A DNA stretch of 64,000 bases from Glycocaulis profundi (GTDB lineage Bacteria > Pseudomonadota > Alphaproteobacteria > Caulobacterales > Maricaulaceae): positions 1-64,000 of the forward strand of contig VJOU01000011.1 in assembly GCA_007050995.1 (NCBI GenBank), written 5' to 3'. The translations under genes were made by a program, and so were the position numbers. Below, one piece after another: positions 19,057 through 28,106 of the stretch (the stretch's first letter is position 1; the number at the start of each line of letters is the position of its first letter). The notes under the pieces are model-generated. The model worked only from the letters and a program-made list of their open reading frames with translations, was not told where the DNA came from and did not search any database.

Positions 19057-20820
19057 TCAGGGGGTTTCCGACACGCCGTCGCGGCGGGGATCGGCGCCGC
19101 CCAGCAGGCTTCCGTCCGGCTGGCGGCGGATGATGTGGATGCCCGAATTCTCGCCCTGCTCGCCGCGGATCTCGTGGCCCAGCGCCTCGAGCCCGGCCAG
19201 AAGCTCCGCGTCGAAGCCGCTCTCGATGGAGACCACATCGCCGCGGGCGACCACGTTGGGCAGGGCGGCGGCCTCCTCGGGGCTAAGCCCCCAGTCGAGC
19301 ATCGCCACCAGCGTCTTGGCCGTGTAGGCGACGATGGAATTGCCGCCCGGCGAGCCGGTGGCCAGCACGAAATCGCCGTCCGCATCCAGAACGATGGTGG
19401 GCGACATGGACGAACGCGGACGCTTGCCCGGCGCGGGCGCGTTGGCGGCCAGAACGCCCTCGGCCTCGTATGGCCAGCGAGCGAAGTCGGTGAGCTGGTT
19501 GTTGAGCAGGAAGCCGCCCGGCGTCATGCGGTTCGAGCCGAAGGCGCTCTCCACGGTGGCGGTCATGGACACCGCGTTGCCCTGCCCATCCACGATGGAG
19601 AAGTGGGTGGTGCCGGGGCTGTCCGCGGTGGTGTCGGGGGCGAAGGACGGCGCGCCGGGGGGCGTGCCCGCTTCGATGGCGGGGATGGCCGCGTCCATCG
19701 AGATCAGCGCGGCGCGGGAATCCAGATACTCCCGGTCCAGCAGCCCGCCCACCGGCACGTCGGCGAAAGCCGGGTCGCCCACATAAAGATCCCGGTCCGC
19801 ATAGGCCAGGCGCGACGCCTCGATGAACAGGTGCCAGCCCTCGACCGTGTCGGGCCCGAAGGCGCTCATGTCGAAGGGCTCCAGCATGGACATGATGCCG
19901 CCCACCGCCACCGCGCCCGAGGAGGGCGGCGGGGCCGAGCAGATGCGGTATTCGCGATACGGCGTGCAGACCGCCTCGCGCCGGACCGGCTCGTAGGCGG
20001 CGATGTCTTCGAGGGTCAGCGTGCCCGGCAGGGGCTCGGCCGCGACCGTCTCCACGATGCCCTGGGCGATCTCGCCGCGGTAGAAATTGCGCCAGTCGCC
20101 GGCCACGCTGCGCAGGGTCTCGGCGTGGGCCGGGCTGGTCAGCACCGTGCCGGGAGCGACAGGCTCGCCATCGGGGTAGAAATAGCTCGCCGCGGGCTCG
20201 GTGTCGGTCATCGGGGAGATGTCCGCCAGGCGGCCCAGCAGGGCGTTCAGGCGCTCGGAGACCTCGAAGCCGTCTTCGGCCAGCGCGATCCCGGCCTCGA
20301 AATTGCGGCCCCAGCGCAGGCGGCCGTGATCGGAATGGGCCATGGCGAGCATGGCGATCAGGCCCGGCGCGCCCGTCGAGCGGCCCGAGGTCCATGCGGT
20401 GACGAAATCCAGCTCCTCGCCGTCCTCGTCCAGGAACAGGCTCTCGTCGATGTCGGCGGGCGCGGTCTCGCGGCCGTCATAGACCGTCAGCGCGCCGGTG
20501 GCCGCGTCATAGCGGACCAGGAAGGCGCCGCCCGCGATCCCGGAGCTCTGCGGCTCGACCAGACCCAGAACCGTCTGCACCGCCACCGCCGCGTCCACAG
20601 CGTCCCCGCCCTCGCGCAGGGCAGCCAGCCCCGCCTCGACGGCCAGCGGATGGGCCGCGGAGACCATGCCGCCGGGTGCGGGCGCGGCGGGCTCGGGCGC
20701 GGTCTCCTGCACCGGCTCTGGCGACGGCGCGGGATGATCCGCGCCCTCGGGCACCGGCTCCCCGCAGGCGGCCAGGGTCAGCAGGGCGAGGGAGGAGGCG
20801 GCGAGCAGCACAGAGCGCAT
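19057..20820 (-). CDS. ggt: Gamma-glutamyltransferase lipoprotein
   Basis: 587 residues from ATG 20820. A lipobox LAAC at Cys19 and a Pro/Glu-rich tether indicate a membrane-anchored lipoprotein. The Ntn-hydrolase core follows; Thr404 in SPGTTHFSIVD is the nucleophile exposed by self-cleavage, and GSPGGNSI near the C-terminus binds the gamma-glutamyl group. The enzyme splits gamma-glutamyl bonds of glutathione and related peptides in the periplasm. An upstream in-frame TTG is unlikely. Convergent with the slipin gene and divergent from the TonB receptor. Confidence 0.95.
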   Translation of the reverse strand: MRSVLLAASSLALLTLAACGEPVPEGADHPAPSPEPVQETAPEPAAPAPGGMVSAAHPLAVEAGLAALREGGDAVDAAVAVQTVLGLVEPQSSGIAGGAFLVRYDAATGALTVYDGRETAPADIDESLFLDEDGEELDFVTAWTSGRSTGAPGLIAMLAMAHSDHGRLRWGRNFEAGIALAEDGFEVSERLNALLGRLADISPMTDTEPAASYFYPDGEPVAPGTVLTSPAHAETLRSVAGDWRNFYRGEIAQGIVETVAAEPLPGTLTLEDIAAYEPVRREAVCTPYREYRICSAPPPSSGAVAVGGIMSMLEPFDMSAFGPDTVEGWHLFIEASRLAYADRDLYVGDPAFADVPVGGLLDREYLDSRAALISMDAAIPAIEAGTPPGAPSFAPDTTADSPGTTHFSIVDGQGNAVSMTATVESAFGSNRMTPGGFLLNNQLTDFARWPYEAEGVLAANAPAPGKRPRSSMSPTIVLDADGDFVLATGSPGGNSIVAYTAKTLVAMLDWGLSPEEAAALPNVVARGDVVSIESGFDAELLAGLEALGHEIRGEQGENSGIHIIRRQPDGSLLGGADPRRDGVSETP

Positions 20821-21068
20821 GGGCGAAGGTCCGTTCAAGATCAACGAGATGCGTGGGGCGGCGCGAATGCGCCTGACAGTTAAGGCCTGCCCTCCCGAAC
20901 GCCCCGCGTCAAGAGCGGGAGCCGCCCCTCGCGAATGTGGCAGAAATGTTACGTCCGGACAAATCCGACCTATGGCGGTCTTGAAAGCGCTGAACTCGCT
21001 CAGAAGATTGTACGGACAGGCCGCGCCTCCCCCTCTCTATCCTGCGCGGCTGCACGGAGGGATCCAAC

Positions 21069-23498
21069 ATGAAGAGACTTTTGTCCGGCGCCGCGCTCGG
21101 CGCCCTTGCGGCAGCTTCCGCTCAGGCCCAGAGCCAGAACGTGGCGGGCGGCGAGCAGGCGCGGTCTGAAATCATCGTGGTCACCGGCACCCGGACCGAG
21201 GGGCGCACCGCGCTGCAGACCCTCGCCCCGGTGGACGTGATCGATGCGGCGGCCCTGAGCGCGCACGGCACGACCGAGCTGAACGTGGCGCTGAACTACT
21301 CCCTGCCCTCGTTCAACTTCCCGCAGCCGGCCATCTCGGACGGCACGGACTCCATCCGGCCCGCACAGCTGCGCGGCCTGTCGCCCGACCAGACTCTGGT
21401 GCTGGTCAACAACCGTCGCCGCCATGCCAGCGCGCTGCTGAACCTGAACACGGTGGGCCGCGGCGCGGCGGCGGTGGATCTGAACACCATCCCCACCGCG
21501 GCCATCGGCGCGGTCGAGGTGCTGCGTGACGGCGCGGCCGCCCAGTATGGCTCGGACGCCATCGCGGGCGTCGTAAACGTGCGCCTGCGCGAAGCGCGCG
21601 AGGGCGGCGGCGTGACCCTGACCTATGGCGAGCACCTGTCCAGCGTGGACCTTCCGCGGTCCAGCCGGAACGTGCGCGACGGCGAGACCCTGACCGTGGG
21701 CGGCTGGGCCGGCCTGCCGCTGGGCGCGGACGGCTTCGTGACGGTGGCGGCCGAGTATCGGGATCGCAAGCTCACAAACCGGGCGGACGTCGACATCGTG
21801 CGCCAGTTCCCGCTGATCGACGGCGAGCTGGACCCGCGCGAGGCCCAGGCCGACCGCCTGCAGTGGCGGCACGGCAATCCGGAGGCCACCGACTGGACCT
21901 TCACGGTCAATGCCGGTCTGCCCCTGAACAACGGCGCGGAGCTGTACGGTCTGGCGACCTATCAGGACCGGGACGCGACCTCGTTCGGCTTCTACCGGCG
22001 TCCCCAGCAGGTCAATCAGGTGGTCGAGGAATTCTATCCGTTCGGCTTCCTGCCCCAGATCAATCCGAACGTGGAAGACCTCGCCCTGCTGGGCGGCGTG
22101 CGCGGCGACGCGGGCGCGTGGTCGTGGGATCTGAGCGCGGGCTATGGCCGCAACGTGGTCGACTTCTACATCCGCAACTCGGTGAACGCCTCGCTGGGCA
22201 CGGCCAGCCCCACCGAGTTCTATGCCGGTCAACTCGAATTCGCCCAGACGACGCTGAACGCGGACATCTCGCGCCAGTTCGCAGTGGATGGCCTCCACGG
22301 CCCGGTCAACCTCGCCTTCGGCGCGGAATACCGCCGGGAGAACTACGCCATCGGCCGGGGCGACGAGGCCTCCTACGCTCAAGGCCCCCTCTCCCCGCCC
22401 GCCGCGGCGTTCAGCCAGGTCTTCCCCGGCTTCTCGCCGGCGTCTGAAGTGGACGAGGACCGCGATTCCTTCGGCGTCTACGGCGACATCGAGGCGGACG
22501 TCACCGACCGCCTGACCCTGTCGGGCGCGCTGCGCTACGAGAACTATTCGGACTTCGGCGACACGCTGAACGCCCGGGCCGCCGCGCGGTTCGAGCTCAC
22601 CGACGCGCTGGCCGTGCGCGGCTCGGTCAGCACCGGCTTCCGCGCGCCGTCGCTGCACCAGAGCTGGTTCACCAAGGTGGACACCGTGTTCATCGACCAG
22701 GTGCCCACCGAGACCGGCACCTACGCGGTCAACAGCCCCATCGCCCAGGCGCTGGGCGCCACCGAGCTCGAGCCTGAGACGGCGACCAACTACTCCATCG
22801 GCGCGGTCTTCGCCGAAGGCGGGCTGGTCGTGACGGTGGACGCCTACCAGATCGACATCGACGACCGGATCCTCCTGTCGGAGAACATCCAGTCCGCGGG
22901 CCGTCCCGACATCGCGGCCCTACTGCCCGAGGGCGTGGGCGCGGCGCGATTCTTCCTCAACGGCGCGGACAGCCGCACGCGGGGGATCGACATCGTCGCG
23001 CGCTACACCTGGGACGGTGGCGATTTCGGCGACTTCACCGCCAGCGCGGCGGCGAACTTCACCGAAACCGAGCTGTCCAACATCCGCTCGACGGGGGTGC
23101 TGGGCGATCTCGACCCGCCGCCTGAAATCTTCGGCCGGGTGAACATCCTGCGCCAGGAGCAGGGCGCGCCGAAGGACAAGTACATCTTCGGGCTCGACTG
23201 GGACCGGGACAATCTGGGCGCCTTCGTGCGCGCGACCCGGTTCGGCGAGGTCTACGTGCCCTCGGCCAACCCCGATCTGGACTTCACCCTGTCCCCGCAA
23301 TGGGCGGTGGACGTGGAGGGCTCCATCCAGATCACCGAGCGGCTGGGCTTCGCGCTGGGGGCGAACAACGTGTTCGACACCTATCCCGACATCGACCCCA
23401 ATTTCGGGCCGACCTCCGCGCCGCTGGTGTTCAACGCCTTCGCGCCCGCGGGCTTCAACGGCCGCTACGTGTACGGCCGCATCCGCTACGGCTGGTGA
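21069..23498 (+). CDS. TonB-dependent outer-membrane receptor
   Basis: 809 residues, with an AGGG ribosome site and a signal peptide ending SAQA. A TonB-box-like IIVVTGTRTEG is followed by the plug (DQTLVLVNNRRRHASALL, IPTAAIGAVEVLRDGAAAQYGSDAIAGVVNVRL) and a 22-strand barrel with the last strand near YVYGRIRYGW, ending in Trp. Such receptors import siderophores, cobalamin or glycans with energy from TonB. The substrate cannot be deduced; neighbours are a gamma-glutamyltransferase and a P1 peptidase, which would fit peptide scavenging, but that is speculation. Confidence 0.95.
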   Translation: MKRLLSGAALGALAAASAQAQSQNVAGGEQARSEIIVVTGTRTEGRTALQTLAPVDVIDAAALSAHGTTELNVALNYSLPSFNFPQPAISDGTDSIRPAQLRGLSPDQTLVLVNNRRRHASALLNLNTVGRGAAAVDLNTIPTAAIGAVEVLRDGAAAQYGSDAIAGVVNVRLREAREGGGVTLTYGEHLSSVDLPRSSRNVRDGETLTVGGWAGLPLGADGFVTVAAEYRDRKLTNRADVDIVRQFPLIDGELDPREAQADRLQWRHGNPEATDWTFTVNAGLPLNNGAELYGLATYQDRDATSFGFYRRPQQVNQVVEEFYPFGFLPQINPNVEDLALLGGVRGDAGAWSWDLSAGYGRNVVDFYIRNSVNASLGTASPTEFYAGQLEFAQTTLNADISRQFAVDGLHGPVNLAFGAEYRRENYAIGRGDEASYAQGPLSPPAAAFSQVFPGFSPASEVDEDRDSFGVYGDIEADVTDRLTLSGALRYENYSDFGDTLNARAAARFELTDALAVRGSVSTGFRAPSLHQSWFTKVDTVFIDQVPTETGTYAVNSPIAQALGATELEPETATNYSIGAVFAEGGLVVTVDAYQIDIDDRILLSENIQSAGRPDIAALLPEGVGAARFFLNGADSRTRGIDIVARYTWDGGDFGDFTASAAANFTETELSNIRSTGVLGDLDPPPEIFGRVNILRQEQGAPKDKYIFGLDWDRDNLGAFVRATRFGEVYVPSANPDLDFTLSPQWAVDVEGSIQITERLGFALGANNVFDTYPDIDPNFGPTSAPLVFNAFAPAGFNGRYVYGRIRYGW

Positions 23499-23511
23499 CC
23501 TGAACGAAGGA

Positions 23512-23553
23512 CAGGCTCCCTCCTCCTGCTCGGGTCGAGGGAGCCTGCGCCTT
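23512..23553 (+). terminator. Terminator after the TonB receptor
   Basis: An 11-base perfect stem CAGGCTCCCTC/GAGGGAGCCTG with a 14-base loop, followed by CGCCTTTCCC, begins 14 bases after the receptor stop. Confidence 0.7.
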
Positions 23554-23606
23554 TCCCGCCACGCCTTGGCCCCTTACCCTGCCCTTCAGGCGGCACGGAG
23601 CGGGTC

Positions 23607-24581
23607 ATGCGCAACGACATCACCGACATCGAAGGGCTCGCCGTGGGGCAGGCCGAGGACGCCGGGGCGAAGACCGGGGTGACGGTCGTTCTGTGCGACG
23701 CGCCTGCCATCGCGGCGGTGGACGTGCGCGGGGGCGGGCCGGGCACACGGGAGACCGAGGTCCTCAATCCCGCGGGGCTGGTGAAAAGCGTGGACGCCGT
23801 CGTGCTGTCGGGCGGCTCGGTCTACGGGCTGGGCGCGGGCGACGCGGTGTGCGCCGCGCTGGGCGCGCAGGGGCGCGGTTACGCCCTGATGGAGCGGCCC
23901 GGCGTGCCCGCCTCGCCCATCGTTCCGGCCGCCATTCTGTATGATCTGGCCAATGGCGGGGACAAGGACTGGGGCGGCGCGCCTCCCTACCCCGCGCTGG
24001 GCCGGGCCGCGCTGGAGGACGCCGCGCGCGGCGCGCCGGTGCGGCTGGGCCGGGCGGGCGCGGGTTTCGGCGCGATGGCGGGAACGCAGGCAGGCGGCAC
24101 GGGCTCGGCCAGCATGACCCGTCATGACGGGATCACCGTGGCGGCGCTGGCCTGCGTGAACAGTTTCGGCTCGGTCCTGATGCCGGGCACGGAATGTTAC
24201 TGGGCATGGCCGTTCGAGCGGGACGGCGAATTCGGCGGCGCGCGCCCGCCCTCAGGCTGGACGACGCCGGGCGAAAGCTGGGGCGCGGCCAAGCTCGATC
24301 CCGCCCCGAGAGAGAACACGACGCTGGCGGTGGTGGCCACCGACGCGGCCCTGACGCCCGAAGAGGCGCGCCGGGTGGCGGTGATGGCACAGGACGGCAT
24401 GGCGCGGGCGATCCGGCCCGTCCACACCCCGTTCGACGGGGACGTGGTCTTCGCCCTGTCCACGGCGCGGCGGGAGCTGCCCGAGCCGCGGGCGCTCAAC
24501 ATGGCGCGGATCGGGGCCATGGCGGCGGACATGCTCGCCATAGCCATCGCCCGCGGCGCTTTTCAGAGCCGCGGGCGGTGA
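23607..24581 (+). CDS. P1 family peptidase (DmpA/NylC-like Ntn hydrolase)
   Basis: 324 residues. Recognisable family blocks are GVTVVLCDAPAIAAVDVRGGGPGTRET, VLSGGSVYGLGAGDAV and GTGSASMTRHDGITVAALACVNSFG. The likely autocleavage point is Asn237-Thr238 in PRENTTLAVVATD, leaving Thr as N-terminal nucleophile, as in NylC-type enzymes. Known members are aminopeptidases or act on amide oligomers. It has no signal peptide, so probably cytoplasmic. Own transcription unit after the receptor terminator. Confidence 0.92.
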   Translation: MRNDITDIEGLAVGQAEDAGAKTGVTVVLCDAPAIAAVDVRGGGPGTRETEVLNPAGLVKSVDAVVLSGGSVYGLGAGDAVCAALGAQGRGYALMERPGVPASPIVPAAILYDLANGGDKDWGGAPPYPALGRAALEDAARGAPVRLGRAGAGFGAMAGTQAGGTGSASMTRHDGITVAALACVNSFGSVLMPGTECYWAWPFERDGEFGGARPPSGWTTPGESWGAAKLDPAPRENTTLAVVATDAALTPEEARRVAVMAQDGMARAIRPVHTPFDGDVVFALSTARRELPEPRALNMARIGAMAADMLAIAIARGAFQSRGR

Positions 24582-24711
24582 CCGCATCGGGAAAATTGGG
24601 AGCGTCTGGGCCAGCAAATCAGCGTTCGGGGGAGGGGCGGGGTGTCCGCGGACCGCCAGCCCAGACGTTGGTAATACGCCTCGCCCCTCATGGGAGTTCC
24701 TGCCGGTCTGA

Positions 24712-24740
24712 GAAAAATTCGCCTCTATGGCGAGGTTTTT
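24712..24740. terminator. Bidirectional terminator between the P1 peptidase and DUF1328 genes
   Basis: TCGCC/GGCGA stem with a five-base loop, flanked by AAAAAT on the left and a five-T run on the right, so it can act for the peptidase gene and for the convergent DUF1328 gene. Confidence 0.65.
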
Positions 24741-24768
24741 CATCAGATCGGCGCAAGCCATTGAAACA

Positions 24769-24939
24769 TCAGGGTGTCCGGCCTGAGATGGCGGCGCGGA
24801 TTCCGCCCAGCACGATCAGCGCCAGCAGCACGATGAACAGGATCTGCGCGATCAGCGCGGCGATGCCCGCCAGGGTGAAGAAGCCCAGCCACGCCATCAG
24901 CACGGCGAGCACGATGAAGATGATGACCCATCCGCCCAT
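24769..24939 (-). CDS. DUF1328 small membrane protein
   Basis: 56 residues from ATG 24939 with GGAA upstream. Two hydrophobic segments (WVIIFIVLAVLMAWLGFF and ALIAQILFIVLLALIVLGGI) and a short basic tail give the DUF1328/UPF0391 pattern: a two-pass membrane peptide often induced by stress. It diverges from a second DUF1328 gene 190 bases away. Function unknown. Confidence 0.9.
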   Translation of the reverse strand: MGGWVIIFIVLAVLMAWLGFFTLAGIAALIAQILFIVLLALIVLGGIRAAISGRTP

Positions 24940-25049
24940 TGCGTTTCCTTCCAGCAATTCAGCGCGCCTGCCGCGCCGGTCCCTCTCACAATTCCGCTGA
25001 ACGCATGCAGGTTCCGCCCCGATAATGAGGCGGGAGCGTGGCGGAGAAT

Positions 25050-25075
25050 GGAACGGCGTGGAACGTCAGGGCGTT
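25050..25075 (+). promoter_or_regulatory. General-stress (EcfG-type) promoter candidate
   Basis: GGAAC at 25050-25054 and CGTT at 25072-25075 are separated by 17 bases, an exact match to the GGAAC-N16/17-CGTT consensus of the alphaproteobacterial general-stress sigma factor EcfG. Transcription would start about 45 bases before the DUF1328 gene at 25130 and would also cover the lipoprotein gene at 25350. Confidence 0.7.
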
Positions 25076-25129
25076 GACCCCCCGTGCAGGGCGACACACC
25101 TCGCTCGAAAAACAGATAGGATGCCAATC

Positions 25130-25309
25130 ATGCTCGGCTGGGTTCTTATTTTCCTGGTGCTCGCCCTTGTGGCCGCCGTGCTCGGTTTCGGCGGTATCGC
25201 CGGCGCCTTCACCAACATCGCTATGATCCTCTTCTGGATCTTCCTGATTCTGTTCATAATCAGCCTCGTCTTCCGTCTGGTCCGCGGCGGTCCGTCGCCA
25301 AGACTGTAG
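25130..25309 (+). CDS. DUF1328 small membrane protein (second copy)
   Basis: 59 residues from ATG 25130 with AGGA eight bases upstream; an ATG three codons earlier is less well placed. Two membrane segments: [21 protein letters not shown] and [16 protein letters not shown], then a basic tail. Same family as the divergent gene at 24939 but distinct in sequence. Placed under a likely EcfG promoter and followed 40 bases later by a small lipoprotein gene. Confidence 0.9.
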   Translation: MLGWVLIFLVLALVAAVLGFGGIAGAFTNIAMILFWIFLILFIISLVFRLVRGGPSPRL

Positions 25310-25349
25310 ACGCCAAGACACCGAAGTTCGTGAAAAACGGGAGATATTC

Positions 25350-25496
25350 ATGAAAAAGCTGATTGCCGCCTTCTTCGCCACGTCGATCGTCGCGCTGGCC
25401 GCCTGCGAAGAGCAGGGTCCGTTCGAGGAAGCGGGCGAGAATGTCGATGAAGCCATCGATGACGCCCAGGACGCGGTGGAAGATCCGGGCGAGTAA
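25350..25496 (+). CDS. Small acidic lipoprotein
   Basis: 48 residues with a lipobox LAAC at Cys19 after a hydrophobic signal (MKKLIAAFFATSIVALAAC). The mature peptide is very acidic (EEQGPFEEAGENVDEAIDDAQDAVED) and likely a helix lying at the membrane surface. It resembles entericidin-type and other stress-linked mini-lipoproteins in size only. GGGAG lies upstream. Probably co-transcribed with the DUF1328 gene from the EcfG-type promoter, and followed by a strong terminator. Confidence 0.85.
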   Translation: MKKLIAAFFATSIVALAACEEQGPFEEAGENVDEAIDDAQDAVEDPGE

Positions 25497-25514
25497 GCCC
25501 GTCTCCCACGCTGA

Positions 25515-25555
25515 CATGAAAAACCCCGGACCGTCATGGTCCGGGGTTTTTCATG
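25515..25555. terminator. Strong bidirectional terminator
   Basis: An 18-base perfect inverted repeat starting CATGAAAAACC and ending GGTTTTTCATG around a five-base loop. It lies between the lipoprotein gene and the convergent dapD, with a T-run on either strand. Confidence 0.93.
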
Positions 25556-25573
25556 TCCGGCGCCGGGCGAGGC

Positions 25574-26401
25574 CTAGCGCAGCAGCTCGTTGATGGAGGT
25601 TTTCGACCGGGTCCGGGCGTCCACCTGCTTGACAATGACCGCGCAGGCCAGCGACGGCCCGCCCTTGGGATCAGGCAGCGTGCCGGGCACGACCACCGCA
25701 TAGGGCGGGACCTCGCCGCGGGTGATCTCGCCGGTCTCGCGGTTGACGATCTTGGTCGAGGCGCCGATGAACACGCCCATCGAGAGCACCGCGCCCTCGC
25801 GGATGATCACGCCCTCGGCGACTTCGGACCGCGCGCCGATGAAGGCGTTGTCCTCGATGATGACCGGCCCGGCCTGAAGCGGCTCCAGCACGCCGCCGAT
25901 GCCCGCCCCGCCCGACAGGTGGACGTTCTTTCCGATCTGGGCGCACGAGCCGACCGTGGCCCAGGTGTCGATCATCGCCCCCTCGCCCACGTATGCGCCG
26001 ATATTGACGTAGGAGGGCATCAGCACCGCGCCGCGCGCGACATGGGCGCCCCGGCGCACCGCGCAGGGCGGCACGGCGCGGAAGCCGGCGGCCTCGAACT
26101 CCGCCTCGCCCCAGCCTTCGAACTTGGAGGGCACCTTGTCCCACCAGCGCGAGCCGGCCACCCCGCCCTCGACCAGGCCGTTGGGATTGAGCCGGAAGGA
26201 CAGCAGCACCGCCTTCTTCAGCCATTGATGGACCGTCCAGCGGCCGTCCGACCCGGGCGTCGCCACGCGCGCCGCGCCGGAATCGAGCAGCAGAATGGCG
26301 CTCTCGACCGCGTCGCGGACCTCGCCCGTGGTGGAGGTGGAGACCGCGTCGCGGTCCTCCCAGGCGGCGTCGATCACGGACTGCAGGGCGGTGTCGGTCA
26401 T
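25574..26401 (-). CDS. dapD: Tetrahydrodipicolinate N-succinyltransferase
   Basis: 275 residues. DapD transfers succinyl from succinyl-CoA to tetrahydrodipicolinate in lysine/diaminopimelate synthesis. The left-handed beta-helix of hexapeptide repeats is evident from [32 protein letters not shown] onward, with [28 protein letters not shown] after it, and the C-terminus ends KTSINELLR. Overlaps the upstream nucleotidase gene by four bases. Confidence 0.97.
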   Translation of the reverse strand: MTDTALQSVIDAAWEDRDAVSTSTTGEVRDAVESAILLLDSGAARVATPGSDGRWTVHQWLKKAVLLSFRLNPNGLVEGGVAGSRWWDKVPSKFEGWGEAEFEAAGFRAVPPCAVRRGAHVARGAVLMPSYVNIGAYVGEGAMIDTWATVGSCAQIGKNVHLSGGAGIGGVLEPLQAGPVIIEDNAFIGARSEVAEGVIIREGAVLSMGVFIGASTKIVNRETGEITRGEVPPYAVVVPGTLPDPKGGPSLACAVIVKQVDARTRSKTSINELLR

Positions 26402-27084
26402 GGCAGGGCCTTCCTCGGCGCCGTGACGGTCCTCAGCCCGCCGAAGAAGGCGGAGAGGTCATCGGCGGCATGGTGGACATGGTCGGCGGGCGCGGGCGCG
26501 CTGCCGCCGTGGATGAGCACGGTGGTGTAGCCCAGCCCGGCGGCGGTCTGAAGATTGCGGGTGCAATCTTCGAACATCACCGAGGAGCGGGGCACGACCC
26601 CGAAACGGGTCCCGAACGCCTCGAAGCCCTCCCGGCCCGGCTTGGGGCGGTACTGCGCGGCCTCGATGCCGAACAGGTCGTCGAAATGGCCTGACAGGCC
26701 CAGCCGCTCGAGCGTGCGCTCGGCGTGGCGGAAGGAGCCGTTGGTGTAGACGTAGCGCCGCCCCTCCAGCCCGGACAGATGCGCGCCCAGCGCGGCGTCG
26801 GGTTCGAGCACCGAATGGTCGATGTCGTGGACGAAATCGAGAAAGGCGGCCACGTCCACCCCGTCGCGGCGCATCAGCCCGTTCAGGGTGGTGCCGTAAT
26901 CGCGCCAGTACTCGTCGCGGATCAGATGCGCGCGCTCGGCGTCCACGTCGTGGGCGCGCATGATGAACTCGGTCATCCGCGCCTCGACCTGGCTCATCAC
27001 CGGGGTCTGGCGGGGGTAGAGGGTGTTGTCCAGATCGAACACCCAGGTGTCGACATGCGACAGATCCGCGGGCCGCGCGCTCAT
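26398..27084 (-). CDS. Pyrimidine 5'-nucleotidase (HAD family)
   Basis: 228 residues. HAD motif I is [11 protein letters not shown] (Asp nucleophile and Asp acid), motif II is [12 protein letters not shown], the motif III Lys is in YRPKPG and motif IV is [13 protein letters not shown]. This is the SDT1/YjjG-like pyrimidine 5'-nucleotidase group, commonly beside dapD or argB in alphaproteobacteria. It overlaps dapD by four bases and the upstream double-DUF1036 gene by four. Confidence 0.92.
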   Translation of the reverse strand: MSARPADLSHVDTWVFDLDNTLYPRQTPVMSQVEARMTEFIMRAHDVDAERAHLIRDEYWRDYGTTLNGLMRRDGVDVAAFLDFVHDIDHSVLEPDAALGAHLSGLEGRRYVYTNGSFRHAERTLERLGLSGHFDDLFGIEAAQYRPKPGREGFEAFGTRFGVVPRSSVMFEDCTRNLQTAAGLGYTTVLIHGGSAPAPADHVHHAADDLSAFFGGLRTVTAPRKALP

Positions 27085-28106
27085 GGCTGGCTGCCCGCGC
27101 CGCTTCCGGCGGGGGGCGGGGCGGCGGTGAAATCTGCCGCGGTCAGGGTCAGCACCGCCGAGCCGTCCTCGATTTCGGGCAGGGCGCGGAAGTCGGCGGC
27201 TTCATAGCCCCGGGCCTCGCAGCCGCCCTGCCCTTCGGCGCGGAAGCGGGCGGGGGCGATGCAGAATTCCTCGTCTCCATCCAGCAGAGGCCGGGGCGCG
27301 GTCTCGTCGGCCAGGCTCTTGGCGTAGACGAAGGCGTCGCCCTCCTCCAGCCAGCCGCCCAAGACCCGCCCGCAGGCGCCGTCCTCGACCCGCCACCAGC
27401 CGCGGCTCTCGGGCTCGTCGCCGCGGGTGACGCCCACCGCGGCGGCGATCGGCGCGCCCGACCGGTTGCAGACCGACAGGCCGGCGTCGGCATTGCGCTC
27501 CAGCGCGACCTCGTGCAGCGCGCGCATCAGCGCGCCGCGGTCGTCTCCGAAGCTCTGGCCGGTCTCGCTCTCGAAGGCCGCGATCATCGAGCGGGTGTTG
27601 CGCCCCGCCACGCCGTCGATCAGCCGCACGTCATGGCCCGCCGCCCGCAGCAGGCGCTGCAGCCCGGCGTCCCCGGCCGCGTCGCCCCATTCCTCGTGCT
27701 CGATGAGGACCGAGCGGCGGCGCTCCTCGGGGCTCAGCTCGCGGAAGCCGCGCGCTTCGAGCTCGCGGCCCTCGCAGTTCGCCACGGCGTCCTGCAGCAG
27801 GAAGTCCTCCCGGGGCGCGACGCAGGCGAGCTGGTCGCCGCGCCATTCGCGCACGCCGTCAGGGTAGGCCATCGTGGTGCGGGCGTAGAGGAACTGCTGG
27901 GCGGTCTCGGGCGCGTCGATCACGGCGCAGGCGCCCGGCGCGATGAGCTGCCAGCCGCGCGAGGCCATGCCGGCGTCGTCGCGCCAGGCCTTGGCCGCCT
28001 CGATCACGAAAGTGGTCTCGTTGCACACCTGCCCGGCCTGGGCCGGAGCGGCGAAGACCGCCCCCGCCAGCGCCGCGCCCGCGAGGACCAGAAGCCGCGC
28101 GCCCAT
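27081..28106 (-). CDS. Secreted protein with two DUF1036 domains and a peptidoglycan-binding-like middle
   Basis: 341 residues from ATG 28106, overlapping the engB stop. After a signal peptide (to AQAG) comes a first DUF1036 domain (VCNETTFVIEAAKAW, SRGWQLIAPGACAVI, about residues 26-125). A middle part (LQRLLRAAGHDVRLIDGVAGRNTRSMIAAFESETGQ, about 150-195) has the DG-G-T-F pattern of peptidoglycan-binding domain 1, and a second DUF1036 copy follows (VCNRSGAPIAAAVG, ESRGWWRVEDGACGRVL). Periplasmic location is likely. The domain order is unusual and its role is unknown. Confidence 0.82.
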   Translation of the reverse strand: MGARLLVLAGAALAGAVFAAPAQAGQVCNETTFVIEAAKAWRDDAGMASRGWQLIAPGACAVIDAPETAQQFLYARTTMAYPDGVREWRGDQLACVAPREDFLLQDAVANCEGRELEARGFRELSPEERRRSVLIEHEEWGDAAGDAGLQRLLRAAGHDVRLIDGVAGRNTRSMIAAFESETGQSFGDDRGALMRALHEVALERNADAGLSVCNRSGAPIAAAVGVTRGDEPESRGWWRVEDGACGRVLGGWLEEGDAFVYAKSLADETAPRPLLDGDEEFCIAPARFRAEGQGGCEARGYEAADFRALPEIEDGSAVLTLTAADFTAAPPPAGSGAGSQP

